Shown: positions 9,132-17,482 of the stretch, one piece after another
How the letters are laid out: every line of letters starts with the position of its first letter
How positions within the stretch are numbered: position 1 is the stretch's first letter
NCBI GenBank assembly: GCA_022842245.1
Contig: JALHPZ010000024.1
Coordinates: 37,880 to 101,879, forward strand
Source of the DNA: Gemmataceae bacterium
Lineage (GTDB): Bacteria > Planctomycetota > Planctomycetia > Gemmatales > Gemmataceae
Direction: 5' to 3'
DNA: 64,000 nt
Made by a program: the position numbers and the translations under genes
The notes under the pieces: model-generated
What the model saw: the letters and a program-made list of their open reading frames with translations, nothing else
What the model was told of the DNA's origin: nothing
Databases searched by the model: none

Positions 9132-9482
9132 GTGTTGGACGAGAATCACTATTGGATTAACTTGGAGATTCGTCTTTGCCGTGAATTCGCAGGGCTGTCC
9201 GAACGGCGCTACCAATATTTCTGGTGCGATGGCTTCAACCCTATCGATTACATCCTCGACGACCCCTCCCCCCGCATCACAGGACGGTGTTGGATCTGCA
9301 ATAGTCTGCAGCAAGCCGAGTGGTCGTTCGTATTGCTACTGCCCCGACGATTCCATTCGCGAGTGGATATCGACTGGGCTGCGTTGCTGCCGACCGAGAA
9401 CGAAACGCGCTGGATGCTCTTCGACGAGTCACGGCAATTTCTGGAGATTGAGCCGGCGGTTGCGGTGCCTGACCTCGGTTAA
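9132..9482 (+). CDS. Conserved-looking hypothetical protein
   Basis: The 116-residue protein starts at a GTG (9132) preceded by a purine-rich AGAAGAGGG. It is rich in aromatic residues (YWINLE, RRYQYFWCDGF, WSFVLLLP), has three cysteines, and ends with an acidic stretch (LEIEPAVAVPDLG). There is no signal peptide or membrane segment, and I recognise no family. The reading frame is on the same strand 30 bases after the lipoprotein gene and its codon use is ordinary, so a real gene is likely. An overlapping plus-strand frame (9181-9594) looks like a shadow. Confidence 0.6.
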   Translation: MLDENHYWINLEIRLCREFAGLSERRYQYFWCDGFNPIDYILDDPSPRITGRCWICNSLQQAEWSFVLLLPRRFHSRVDIDWAALLPTENETRWMLFDESRQFLEIEPAVAVPDLG

Positions 9483-9726
9483 CTTCGACTTGGACCGCCT
9501 TATGAATTCGTGTTACGCTCCTGCCACAGCGGCAGTGATCTGGCAGGAACCCGCACCCCGTGCGAAGGGTATCCCACCAGGCCATTTTTCGTAAACTGAA
9601 TATCCATAATGGTTTAACGCCGATGGCGAGCGCACGCCCTTCCGCGGCACCCGGTTTGCACACCATCCGCCGGATGTTCTCGGGTTCCTGCCGGTCAAGG
9701 AGATTGGCCCCGAGGAGGGTTTCGGA

Positions 9727-10203
9727 ATGGTACTGACCCCGCCTCAACACCATCAGGATGAACCGTTCTCGATCCTCATCGCCGACGATGATGCCGGGAA
9801 CCGCAAGTCGCTGCGCCAGCTGCTGGAAGAGCGCGGCTTTCGGACCCACGTCGCCGCCGACGGCGGCGAAGCGGTCGAGATCGTGCAGGTGCAGACGGTC
9901 CACCTGGTGCTGATCGACATGCACATGCCACGCCTGACCGGGCTGGAAGCGGTGCAGTTGATCCAGCAGGCGCACGCGCTGCTGCCGGCGATCCTGATGA
10001 CCGCCGACGCCACGCGCGAACTGATCCGCCAGGCGTTCCAGGCGCAGGTGTACAGCGTCATCCCGAAACCGGTGAATCCGAACATCGTCCTTCACACCCT
10101 GACGCGCGCGCTGGCCCAGTTCTACAAGGACATCAAGGCCGGCCCGCCGTCCGCATTCCCTCACCCTGGAGAGACCGCCGATGCCGATCGTCCCGCTCAA
10201 TGA
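9727..10203 (+). CDS. Single-domain response regulator (receiver domain)
   Basis: The 158-residue protein is a CheY-like receiver: acidic pocket ILIADDDAGN near residue 17, phospho-acceptor Asp in VLIDMHMPRLTG near residue 60, the switch Thr in ILMTADAT near 88, and the Lys in VIPKPVNP near 115. A short tail of about 40 residues follows, with no DNA-binding output domain. It therefore acts on a partner protein by phosphorylation-dependent binding; the partner kinase is not in this window. Its last 23 bases overlap the groES start, so translation of groES may be coupled to it. About 240 bases upstream hold no gene. Confidence 0.9.
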   Translation: MVLTPPQHHQDEPFSILIADDDAGNRKSLRQLLEERGFRTHVAADGGEAVEIVQVQTVHLVLIDMHMPRLTGLEAVQLIQQAHALLPAILMTADATRELIRQAFQAQVYSVIPKPVNPNIVLHTLTRALAQFYKDIKAGPPSAFPHPGETADADRPAQ

Positions 10204-10468
10204 AAAGATCGTGGTTCAACGGATGGAAGCCGAAGACAAGACCGCCGGCGGGATCATCCTGCCCGACAACGCCAAGGAGAAGCCGAAGCAAGGCAAGATT
10301 CTCTCGCTCGGCGAAGGCAAGATGCTGGAAAACGGCCAGCGCGCCCCGTTCCAGGTGAAGGTCGGCGACAAAGTGCTGTTCACCTCCTATGCAGGCAACG
10401 AAGTGACCGTCGACGGCAAGGAATATCTCGTGATGAGCGAAGACGACATCCTCGCGATCGTGAGCTGA
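10181..10468 (+). CDS. groES: Co-chaperonin GroES
   Basis: The 95-residue protein has the standard length and sequence of GroES: N-terminal PLNEKIVVQRMEAEDKTAGG, the mobile-loop region GGIILPDNAKEKPKQGKI, and VGDKVLFTSYAGNEVTVDGK before the end DDILAIVS. It forms the heptameric lid of the GroEL cage. The ATG at 10181 is inside the end of the response-regulator gene and has GGAGAG about 10 bases upstream. No groEL follows; instead a strong terminator comes 28 bases after the stop. Either groEL is elsewhere or this is one of several groES copies, as seen in other Planctomycetes. I see no CIRCE element. Confidence 0.96.
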   Translation: MPIVPLNEKIVVQRMEAEDKTAGGIILPDNAKEKPKQGKILSLGEGKMLENGQRAPFQVKVGDKVLFTSYAGNEVTVDGKEYLVMSEDDILAIVS

Positions 10469-10495
10469 CCGGCCCGAACGATGCTCCAATGCCAA

Positions 10496-10531
10496 CGCCC
10501 TCGGACTTTCGTCCGAGGGCGTTTTTGTTTT
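10496..10531 (+). terminator. Intrinsic terminator after groES
   Basis: A perfect 11-bp stem (CGCCCTCGGAC pairing with GTCCGAGGGCG) closes a TTTC loop and is followed by TTTTTGTTTT. It lies 28 bases after the groES stop and ends the response regulator-groES unit. Confidence 0.92.
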
Positions 10532-10692
10532 CCGGTCAAATAATCTTGGCGTGAGCGGAAAACCCCCGTATGATTGGCAAACTCGCCTGAACGGGTGAGC
10601 GTTGCAATCGTCATTGCGTTGGTCAGTACCTGTTCGACGGAAGAACGGGGCCGCGGAAATGGCGGAGCGACGGACGAGGAATCGATCGATCC

Positions 10693-11028
10693 ATGGCTAC
10701 GAATATCTACGTGGGGAATCTGCCCTGGTCTACGACGAACGATGAGCTGGCGGATATGTTCGCCCAGTTCGGCACGGTCGGTCGGGCGCAGATCGTGACC
10801 GACCGGGAGACCGGCCGGTCGCGCGGGTTCGGCTTCGTTGAAATGCCGAACGACGCCGAGGCGCAATCGGCCATTCAGGCGTTGAATGAGCAACCGATGA
10901 ACGGCCGGCCGTTGACGGTGAACGTCGCCCAGCCGCGTCAGGAGCGCGGCCCGCGCGGCGGCGGCGGCGGCGGGGGTTATGGTGGGGGTGGCGGCGGCTA
11001 TGGCGGGGGTCGGCGCGGCGACTACTAA
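10693..11028 (+). CDS. RRM-type RNA-binding protein with glycine-rich tail
   Basis: The 111-residue protein has one RNA recognition motif: RNP2 is IYVGNL (residues 4-9) and RNP1 is RGFGFVEM near residue 52. A C-terminal tail of about 30 residues is almost only Gly, Tyr and Arg (GGGGYGGGGGGYGGG). The layout matches the small Rbp proteins of cyanobacteria and planctomycetes, which resemble eukaryotic glycine-rich RNA-binding proteins and are often cold- or stress-regulated. The ATG at 10693 is the start of the RRM. About 160 bases of non-coding sequence follow the groES terminator, room for its own promoter and leader. Confidence 0.93.
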   Translation: MATNIYVGNLPWSTTNDELADMFAQFGTVGRAQIVTDRETGRSRGFGFVEMPNDAEAQSAIQALNEQPMNGRPLTVNVAQPRQERGPRGGGGGGGYGGGGGGYGGGRRGDY

Positions 11029-11156
11029 ATCGATCCCCGGCGATTCGATCCGTTTTCCCTCTTTGGTCTCGTTCGAATTATCCCTAGAATTCCGGCACTC
11101 GAAACGGTTCATCGGGAACACGTCGAGTGCCGCTCGGTTTTCAGGTCACACTCTCC

Positions 11157-11375
11157 ATGGCGAAGGAAGAAGCGATTGAAGTCGAAGGCCGGGTCAAGGA
11201 GGCCCTCGCCAACACCCAGTTCCGCGTCGAACTCGACATCGGCGGCGAGGTCATCGCGCACATTGCCGGCAAGATGCGCAAGAACTTCATCCGCATCATC
11301 CCGGGCGACCGCGTGAAGGTGGAAATCTCTCCGTACGACCTGTCGCGCGGCCGCATCATCTACCGCGCCCGCTAG
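11157..11375 (+). CDS. infA: Translation initiation factor IF-1
   Basis: The 72-residue protein is the standard IF-1 length and sequence: MAKEEAIEVEGRVKEALANTQ at the start, then an S1-like OB fold with GGEVIAHIAGKMRKNFIRI and PGDRVKVEISPYDLSRGRI, ending IIYRAR. IF-1 binds the ribosomal A site during initiation. I chose the ATG at 11157; the longer frame from 11127 adds ten non-conserved residues. It stands alone here, away from the ribosomal protein operons where infA often lies, so this may be one of more than one infA copy. Confidence 0.96.
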   Translation: MAKEEAIEVEGRVKEALANTQFRVELDIGGEVIAHIAGKMRKNFIRIIPGDRVKVEISPYDLSRGRIIYRAR

Positions 11376-11519
11376 CCGAACCGCCTCCGCGCGACTTGAG
11401 GAAAAATCTGCAATCGGCGCGCTTTTTCGTTGACTTCAACCCTCCGATTCGGCAACCTAGTTCCTCACATCGTCAGGACGGCGATGCGGTTCCATCGGTT
11501 CACCACGGAGGGTTCTCGC

Positions 11520-11801
11520 ATGTTCATCCAAACCGAATCCAAGGCCCAGGGCTGGCGCGCGATCGCGATCCTCGAAGGTCGCGGCGAATGCCTGTTGTTC
11601 GTCGGCCGCTCCTCCAAGAACGTCCGCGACGAGTACGTCGATTCGTTCAACGAACTCCTCGAAGCCGACGAGAAGGAACTCGTGACCTCGATCCAGCTCC
11701 AGCAGTGGCAGGGCACGCCCGACGCCGGCCGCTGGCAGTTCAAGAACGAACTCCGCGTGCCGCAATCCGCCAAGCTCGCCCGCGCGGTGGCCGCGGCCTG
11801 A
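11520..11801 (+). CDS. Small hypothetical protein
   Basis: The 93-residue protein begins MFIQTESKAQGWRAIAILEG and has a compact mixed composition with an acidic centre (LLEADEKEL) and no signal or membrane segment. I do not recognise the family. The ATG at 11520 is preceded by GGAGGGTTCTCGC, a good ribosome-binding site, which decides against the longer frame from 11430. A hairpin follows 10 bases after the stop. Confidence 0.7.
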   Translation: MFIQTESKAQGWRAIAILEGRGECLLFVGRSSKNVRDEYVDSFNELLEADEKELVTSIQLQQWQGTPDAGRWQFKNELRVPQSAKLARAVAAA

Positions 11802-11811
11802 GTCGTTCCGC

Positions 11812-11835
11812 GCCCGCGGACGTCCGTCCGCGGGC
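11812..11835 (+). terminator. Terminator-like hairpin without a clear T-run
   Basis: A perfect 10-bp stem (GCCCGCGGAC with GTCCGCGGGC) closes a GTCC loop. It is followed by TTCGCTCC, not a U-tract. The stem closely resembles those at 10496 and 43073. It lies just after the small hypothetical gene, so a termination or RNA-stability role is likely. The rest of the gap to 12079 shows nothing recognisable. Confidence 0.55.
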
Positions 11836-12079
11836 TTCGCTCCGGTCCGGTTCTGATGCCCATCCGCCGAACCTTTCCACCGTTTTGACCCTCCCGATCG
11901 TTGGTTCCCGTCGTCCGGGATGTTCTAATCTTGCCGCGGAGGCAAGCCGGGCGCACTCCCGACCTTGTTATCTTGGTCGCGCGCCCGAACAATAGCCCAA
12001 CCGGCCCGCGCGAACGGCCGACGAGAATCGCAGACGAATCCGTTCGTCCGTTCCGCCCGCCCGACGAAAGGAACCGTCC

Positions 12080-12829
12080 ATGAGCAACGCGTACGGCACC
12101 CTGTGCGACGATTTCGGAGTCTCGGCCTATATCCTCGGCAAGGTGGACATGCCCAACGGCCGCGAGACGGTGTTGCATTTCTTCGATTCCGTCCGCAAGG
12201 CCGTGCCCAGCATGACCGACTTCGAGAAGCGCGACGGCGGCGAATTCGCGCTCGAAGAGGACCGCGAGGCCGGCTCGTACCGCTGGTCCACGCTCGACGC
12301 GCGCCGGCTCTGCAGCGGCTACGTGAATCCGCCCGCCATCGAGGACGCCGACGAACACAACGAGCGCATTCTCGAGATGGCCGCGTATCACCTCGACCTC
12401 GGCCCGCTGCAGACCGAAGCCGTCGACGTGCAGTTCTATTTCGACTTCGTCTTCCAGGGGAACCACGACGAGGTGGTGGCCGAGGCGCTGGCGGCGAACA
12501 CGCCGCTCGAAGGCCTGGCACAACTGCCCGGCGGCCGCGTGCTGAACTATCAGCCGAGCATGCTGATCGCGCTCGACGAGGGGTGCAGCCTGCAAGGCCG
12601 GCTGACGGTGGAGACGCGCACGACGCCGTACCAGGTGCGCACCGGCCAGTTCCCGGAGGCGCCGATCACGGTCTACTTCACCGCCCGCCAGTTCTGGGGC
12701 AAGCAGCCGTACAAGACGTTCGTGGATTCGTATCGCAATCAGCGGCGCGTGATCGACGAACTGGTCGGCCAGTACGTGGTGCCGAACGTGATCCAACCGC
12801 TGCAGAAGGCGATCGGCGCGAAGCAGTGA
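12080..12829 (+). CDS. Conserved-looking hypothetical protein
   Basis: The 249-residue protein starts MSNAYGTLCDDFGVSAY and has no signal peptide, membrane segment or motif I recognise. The composition is that of a folded cytoplasmic protein, with aromatic segments (VDVQFYFDFVFQGN, PITVYFTARQFWGK) and a helical end (VVPNVIQPLQKAIGAK). The ATG has GAAAGGAACC upstream. It appears to be a stand-alone gene between two hairpins. Function unknown. Confidence 0.75.
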   Translation: MSNAYGTLCDDFGVSAYILGKVDMPNGRETVLHFFDSVRKAVPSMTDFEKRDGGEFALEEDREAGSYRWSTLDARRLCSGYVNPPAIEDADEHNERILEMAAYHLDLGPLQTEAVDVQFYFDFVFQGNHDEVVAEALAANTPLEGLAQLPGGRVLNYQPSMLIALDEGCSLQGRLTVETRTTPYQVRTGQFPEAPITVYFTARQFWGKQPYKTFVDSYRNQRRVIDELVGQYVVPNVIQPLQKAIGAKQ

Positions 12830-12844
12830 GGAGCAGTGGAAATC

Positions 12845-12879
12845 GAAGCGGGGCGCGGGGCTGATCTCCCCCTCGCTTC
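12845..12879 (+). terminator. Possible terminator hairpin
   Basis: GAAGCG pairs with CGCTTC across a G/C-rich, partly pairable interior, followed by TTTCG. It sits 16 bases after the preceding stop codon. The T-run is short, so this is tentative. Confidence 0.4.
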
Positions 12880-12899
12880 TTTCGTATGCAGTCGGAATT

Positions 12900-13760
12900 A
12901 TGGAAACCGCATCGCCCAAGCCCAAGCGTCGCATCACGCGCCGCAGGTTTCTCGCGTCCGCAATCGCCGCGGCGGCCGGCGTCGGCGTCTACACTTGGCA
13001 GGTCGAGCCGCATTGGGCCGAGCGCGTCGAGCGCAAGCTCCCGATCGCGAACCTGCCGCCGCATCTCGTCGGCAAGAGAATCGTCCTGCTCACCGACATC
13101 CACGTCGGGCCGGTTTCGCCGACGTACCTCGCATCGTGGTTCCGCGAGATCGCCACTTGGAACCCAGCGATGATCCTGGTGTCCGGCGACTTCATGAGCG
13201 CGAAGCGCGCGGAACGGATCGACAATACGCTCCGACAGATGGAGCAACTCCCCGGCACGGAGCTGGGCACCTTCGCGGTGCTCGGCAATCACGACTACGG
13301 CGAGGGGTGGAAGAATCTCGCCGTTGCGGACGAGCTCTCCGCGAAGCTCGTGAAGCTCGGCATCCGCGTGCTTCGAAACGACTGCGTCGACGCCGGCGGC
13401 TTGCAGATACTCGGAGTCGATGATCTCTGGTCCGGTGAGTTCGACCTGACGGAGACGTTCGCAAAGTACGATCCGAACCGCCCGGCGCTCGCGCTCTGCC
13501 ACAATCCCGACGGTGCCGATCGCGATGGCTGGGAGCGCTATCGAGGCTGGATCCTTTCGGGTCACACGCATGGCGGGCAATGCAAGCCGCCGTTCCTCGA
13601 CCCGCCTATCCTGCCAGTGCGGAACAAACGCTACACCCGCGGTGAATTTGAACTGGAAGGAAATCGACGGTTGTACATCAGTCGCGGCATCGGGCACATC
13701 ATGAAGGTTCGGTTCAACGTGCGGCCCGAAGTCACGGTGTTCGAACTGATCGAAGGCTGA
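12900..13760 (+). CDS. Tat-exported metallophosphoesterase
   Basis: The 286-residue protein has a twin-arginine signal (RRRFLASAIAAAAGVGVYT) and all metallophosphoesterase motifs: LLTDIHVGP (DxH), LVSGDFMS (GD), VLGNHDY (GNHD), LCHNPD and LSGHTHGGQ (GHTH), followed by RYTRGEF. This is the YaeI/YkuE-like group of exported phosphoesterases that act outside the cytoplasm, some on lipid phosphates; the substrate here is unknown. All metal ligands are present. A related but catalytically degenerate copy is encoded at 32192. Confidence 0.92.
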   Translation: METASPKPKRRITRRRFLASAIAAAAGVGVYTWQVEPHWAERVERKLPIANLPPHLVGKRIVLLTDIHVGPVSPTYLASWFREIATWNPAMILVSGDFMSAKRAERIDNTLRQMEQLPGTELGTFAVLGNHDYGEGWKNLAVADELSAKLVKLGIRVLRNDCVDAGGLQILGVDDLWSGEFDLTETFAKYDPNRPALALCHNPDGADRDGWERYRGWILSGHTHGGQCKPPFLDPPILPVRNKRYTRGEFELEGNRRLYISRGIGHIMKVRFNVRPEVTVFELIEG

Positions 13761-13801
13761 TTTTCCTCGCATCTCCCCGGCCGGCGCGTCATAGTCGAAG
13801 A

Positions 13802-15073
13802 ATGCGATTCCTCCTCCCGATCATCCTATTCGCACTTCCCGCGTCCGCCGGGGAGCCGCCGCGGTTCCCGATGCCGTCGAACGCGGAGGCGTGGAAGGCG
13901 CTGCCGAACCCGCCGCTGCCGCCGTGGGCGCGGGCGGTGTCGGCGTCGCTGCCGAAGACCGCGGCGAAGCTGCTCGAACTGGACGACCTGCACCGGGCGA
14001 GCAGCCCGCTACGGAACGCGCTCGCGGCGAAGCTGCGCTGGGTGGCGTCCGACGCCGTCGGCAGCCGGTACGGGAAGGCGATCGCCGAGTTCGACGCGAA
14101 GGCGGCGGGCGTGGCGAAAGCGGACCTCGAAGCCTGGGCGAAGTCGAACGATCCGCTCGTCCCGTTTGCCCGCAAGATGGCGCTTGCCGCCGATTCCATC
14201 ACCGACTCCGAGTTCAAAAAACTCCTCGACATCCACGGCCCCGAGACGATGGTCGGCATCGTCCATGCGCTGGCGTACGCGGGGTTCCACGATCGCATGC
14301 TGCTCGCGCTCGGCATCGAACCGGAGAAGGAACCGGTGCCGCCGCTGGGGCGGACCTTCGACGCGAAGTGGTACGAGTCGATCACGACCCCCGCGCGCGA
14401 TCCGATGCCGGCACGGACGGCGGTGCCGGCCCCGTCGACCGCCACGTTCGACTGGAAGGATCTGACGGGCAAGAAGATGCCGGAGGAGTTGGCGACGCAA
14501 CGGAAGCGCCCGCTGCGCGTGCCGCTGCCGCCGGAAGAAAGCCTCGCGTTCATGACGGAAGCGAGCCGGGCGCGCACGCTCAAGATCGTCTGGTCGCACG
14601 TCAGCCAGGGGTATCAACCCAAGATGACGGGCGCGTGGTTCGCGGCGATGAATCAGTTCCAGGCCGAGGCGAAGATCGATCAGGTCTTCACGAACACGCT
14701 GTTCTGGATCGCGACGCGGACGAACCGGTGCTTTTACTGAATGGGCCACAGCGAAATGCTGCTCGCGGTCGCGGGCCTCGACGACGAACAAGTCAGGAAA
14801 CTCACAGCGATGCTCGCGCGCGGTGAATGGTCCGCCTTCTCGAAGGAGGACCAGGTCGCGTTCCGGTTCACGCACAAGCTAACGGGCAAGCCGGCGAGCA
14901 TCACCGATGCCGACGTGAAGGAACTGATCGCCGCGTACGGCCGACACCGCGCGATGGACATCATCTGGTACGTGAGCTGGTGCAACTACATGACGCGCGT
15001 CGGCGACGGGCTGCAACTGCCGCTGGAGTCGACGAATGTCTTCGGGCCGGCACCGAAGAAAGAGAAGCCGTAA
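13802..15073 (+). CDS. AhpD-like/carboxymuconolactone decarboxylase-type protein, probable selenoprotein (in-frame TGA at 14738-14740)
   Basis: A secreted-looking protein (signal MRFLLPIILFALPASAG) reads for 312 codons to TNRCFY, meets TGA, and continues in the same frame with MGHSEMLLAVAGLD to a TAA at 15073. Together this is one 423-residue protein. The TGA falls exactly where the second Cys of the AhpD-type redox motif belongs (C-F-Y-U-M-G-H, with Cys310 and residue 313). AhpD-like proteins with selenocysteine in this motif are known. A small hairpin of bacterial SECIS type lies 27 bases after the TGA. The alternative is a nonsense mutation in a Cys codon, or two separate genes with TGAATG overlap; the split motif argues against two genes. 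No sel genes are in this window. Confidence 0.75.
14768..14782 (+). promoter_or_regulatory. Candidate bacterial SECIS hairpin
   Basis: GTCG (14768-14771) pairs with CGAC (14779-14782) around a 7-nt loop that has G at its second position. The loop begins 31 nt after the TGA at 14738-14740. These features fit the loose consensus for bacterial SECIS elements (stem of at least 4 bp, G among the first two loop bases, loop 16-37 nt from the UGA). The stem is short and could occur by chance in GC-rich DNA. Confidence 0.4.
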
Positions 15074-15082
15074 CATAGCGGC

Positions 15083-16330
15083 ATGTCCACTCCCACGATC
15101 TCGACCTTCGCCGCCAACCTCACCACCGAGCGCGCCTTCGACGTGCTCGCCATTGCCCGGAAGCTCAAGGCTTCGGGTAAGGACGTGGTGGAACTCCAAA
15201 TTGGCGACAGCCCGTTCCCAACGACCGCGCACGCCCTCGGGGCCGGCAAGGCGGCAATCGATTCCGGTCGCACGCACTACTGCCCCTCGATGGGACTACC
15301 GGAGTTTCGTGCCGCCGCCGCGAAGTTCGTGAAGGACGAGTTCGGCATCCCGGCCACGGCCGAGAACATCGTCGTCGGCCCCGGCGCCAAGGTGTTCGAA
15401 ACGTATTTCTGTGAGCTGTTCCTCGAGCCGGGCGACGAGGTGCTGCTCTTCGATCCGGTTTTCCCGACGTACGTGCCGAACGTGTTGCGCCGCGGCGGGG
15501 TGCCGGTCTTCGCGAGCCTGAAGGAGGAGAACGCCTTCCGCCCCAATCCCGTCGATGTCGAGCGCTTCCTCAAAACGTCCAAACGCCCCAAGGCGATCAT
15601 TCTCAACTCGCCGCACAACCCGACCGGGGGCGTCGCGACGGCGGACGACTTGAAGGCGATCGCCGACCTGATTCGTGGCACGAAAATCGCGCTCCTGAGC
15701 GATGAGCCGTACTGCCACATGGTTTGGACGGGCAAGCACACGAGCATCCTCGTACAGCCGGGCATGATGGATCAGTGCCTGGGTGCGTTCACATTCTCGA
15801 AGTCGTACAGCATGAGCGGCTGGCGGCTCGGCTTCGCGGTCGGCTCGCCGGAGATCGTTCAGCTCATCGGCAAGATGGTGAACTCGTCGCTCTCGTGCGT
15901 GCCGCCAATTGTGCAGCTCGCCGGACAGGCCGCGCTCGAGAAGGACGCCGCCAAGCGCGACGCGGTGATGGCGAAGTTCAAGTTGAAGGTCGAGGTGCTG
16001 ATCCGCGAGTTGAAGCAAGTCCCCGGCGTGAGCGTGTCGATGCCGGTCGGCACCTTCTACGTTTTCCCGAATGTGTCGCCGATCTGCGCGAATCTCGGGA
16101 TCACGTCCCACGGCCTGGCAATGTACTTGCTGGAAGGCGCGGATGATTTCTTCGGCGTGGCGTGCCTCGGCGGCGAGTGCTTCGGCGACGCGGGCCGGGG
16201 GTTCATGCGCTTCTCGTGCGCCGAGCCGGACGAGCGACTGGTGCGGGCGATCCACTTCTTCCGCGACGCGATCGGGCGAACGGAGCGGGTGAAATCGTAC
16301 CTCGCAGCAAACCCGCACTTTCGGCTATGA
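15083..16330 (+). CDS. Pyridoxal-phosphate aminotransferase, class I/II
   Basis: The 415-residue protein is a fold-type I aminotransferase. Visible motifs are ILNSPHNPTGG near residue 173, LLSDEPYCHMVW near 207, the PLP-lysine segment TFSKSYSMSGWRLGF near 238, and a C-terminal GRGFMRFSCAEPDERL with the carboxylate-binding Arg. It transfers an amino group between an amino acid and a keto acid; the substrate cannot be assigned. The gene starts 10 bases after the selenoprotein gene, so the two may be co-transcribed. Confidence 0.93.
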   Translation: MSTPTISTFAANLTTERAFDVLAIARKLKASGKDVVELQIGDSPFPTTAHALGAGKAAIDSGRTHYCPSMGLPEFRAAAAKFVKDEFGIPATAENIVVGPGAKVFETYFCELFLEPGDEVLLFDPVFPTYVPNVLRRGGVPVFASLKEENAFRPNPVDVERFLKTSKRPKAIILNSPHNPTGGVATADDLKAIADLIRGTKIALLSDEPYCHMVWTGKHTSILVQPGMMDQCLGAFTFSKSYSMSGWRLGFAVGSPEIVQLIGKMVNSSLSCVPPIVQLAGQAALEKDAAKRDAVMAKFKLKVEVLIRELKQVPGVSVSMPVGTFYVFPNVSPICANLGITSHGLAMYLLEGADDFFGVACLGGECFGDAGRGFMRFSCAEPDERLVRAIHFFRDAIGRTERVKSYLAANPHFRL

Positions 16331-16348
16331 TGGCAGTGGAGGCGAATC

Positions 16349-17137
16349 ATGAGTTCGAACGTGGCCGAGATCGTCTATCCCGAATCGGACGGCAAACCGA
16401 TGGCGGACAACACGCTGCAATGGGATTGGATGGTCAAGATTGTCGGCGAACTGCGCGAGATGTTCGCCGGTCAGGAAGTCTTCGTCGCCGGCGATCTGTT
16501 CTGGTACCCCGTGCAGGGATCGCCGAACATCGTCACCGCTCCCGATGGCCTGGTGGCATTCGGCCGCCCGCCCGGCTACCGAGGCAGCTACAAGCAATGG
16601 GAAGAGGACAACATCGCGCCGCAGGTGGTCTTCGAGGTTCTGTCGCCGAACAACACCTACGGCGAGATGGATGAGAAGCGCGCCTTCTACGAGAAGTACG
16701 GCGTGGAAGAGTACTACTTCATCGATCCCTACGAGAACGAGGTCGAAATCTATCTGCGGAACGGAAAGCGACTGGTGAAGCAGGATGATGTCTTCGCGAT
16801 CGAAAGCCCGCGACTCAAGATCCGGTTTGCGAAAAAGGACGACGAGCTTGTGATCCTCGGCCCCGATGGCCGGATATTCCAGACGCGTGAGCAACGTGTC
16901 GAGGAGATGCTGGACGAAATCGAGCAATCGAAACGGCTCGTTCTCGAAGAGCGCTCGCGGGCAACCGACGCGGTCATCACAGCCGAACTGGAACGCCGGA
17001 AGGCGGAGGAAGAACGCCGGAAGGCGGAGGAAGAACGCCGGAAGGCGGACGAGGAGCGGACCGCTAAGGAACGCCTCGCCGCGAAGTTGCGGGAACTCGG
17101 CGTGAACCCGGACGATCTATTACGGGAGGCGCAGTGA
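16349..17137 (+). CDS. Uma2 family (DUF820) protein with coiled-coil tail
   Basis: The 262-residue protein has the Uma2 (DUF820) restriction-endonuclease-like core: IVTAPDGLVAFG, then APQVVFEVLSPNNTYGEMDEKRAFYEKYGVEEYYFIDP, the PD-(D/E)xK-like metal site being the D, E and K/Y positions in these strings. The C-terminal third is a charged helix with RRKAEEE units, encoded by a 21-bp tandem repeat at 16991-17053. Biological role is unknown; the family is greatly expanded in planctomycetes and cyanobacteria. A second family member lies at 33704. It starts 18 bases after the aminotransferase gene. Confidence 0.9.
   Translation: MSSNVAEIVYPESDGKPMADNTLQWDWMVKIVGELREMFAGQEVFVAGDLFWYPVQGSPNIVTAPDGLVAFGRPPGYRGSYKQWEEDNIAPQVVFEVLSPNNTYGEMDEKRAFYEKYGVEEYYFIDPYENEVEIYLRNGKRLVKQDDVFAIESPRLKIRFAKKDDELVILGPDGRIFQTREQRVEEMLDEIEQSKRLVLEERSRATDAVITAELERRKAEEERRKAEEERRKADEERTAKERLAAKLRELGVNPDDLLREAQ
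16991..17053 (+). repeat. 21-bp tandem repeat inside the Uma2 gene
   Basis: Three consecutive 21-bp units (beginning GAACGCCGGAAGGCGGAGGA) encode the ERRKAEE helix repeat. The first two units are identical and the third differs at its end. This suggests recent slippage-type expansion in the coiled-coil tail. Confidence 0.85.
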
Positions 17138-17148
17138 CGGTTGGCCGA

Positions 17149-17472
17149 TCATTTTCGACCGCGAATTTCATACGACGAACATTGATCGTTCGGAAGCACT
17201 TCGGCCTTTCCAGATGAATCGACCGAGATCAAAAGGTACGGAAGCGGTTCGATTTTCACGGGCGGCTGTTCGAAGAATACGGCAACGACATCCCGTTCCG
17301 TTTCGGTTGCTCGATGCTTGGATTCGACAATTTTCCAATCCGGATGAAGTGCGCGTAGAACCTGTCGCGCGGCCCGACATGACTTACAATGCTGACCATG
17401 GAGGATGTCTTTCAAAGTCGTCGTGAACGCGACAATCAAGACAACGCCGATAGCGATTTCCCACCATTCCAT
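17149..17472 (-). CDS. Hypothetical membrane-anchored protein with CxxC
   Basis: The 107-residue protein opens with a hydrophobic helix (MEWWEIAIGVVLIVAFTTT) that looks like a membrane anchor, followed directly by GQHCKSCRAARQ, a CxxC pair, and a small soluble domain. No family is recognised. It ends 11 bases from the Uma2 stop in convergent orientation and begins 10 bases after the polX stop on the same strand, so it is probably the last gene of a polX operon. Confidence 0.65.
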   Translation of the reverse strand: MEWWEIAIGVVLIVAFTTTLKDILHGQHCKSCRAARQVLRALHPDWKIVESKHRATETERDVVAVFFEQPPVKIEPLPYLLISVDSSGKAEVLPNDQCSSYEIRGRK

Positions 17473-17482
17473 ATGAGCCTCG

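Noticed and set aside
9483..9726. Sigma-54 type promoter or CIRCE element upstream of the response regulator-groES unit
   Set aside because: A TGGCAG...CGCA pattern near 9539 has the wrong GG-to-GC spacing, and no CIRCE inverted repeat is present.
11430..11460. TTGACT (-35) promoter before the small protein at 11520
   Set aside because: No matching -10 box lies at the right distance; the hexamer alone is too weak to report.
14741..15073. Separate small gene starting right after the TGA
   Set aside because: Its start would split the AhpD redox motif, there is no ribosome-binding site before the ATG, and the frame is the exact continuation of the upstream gene.
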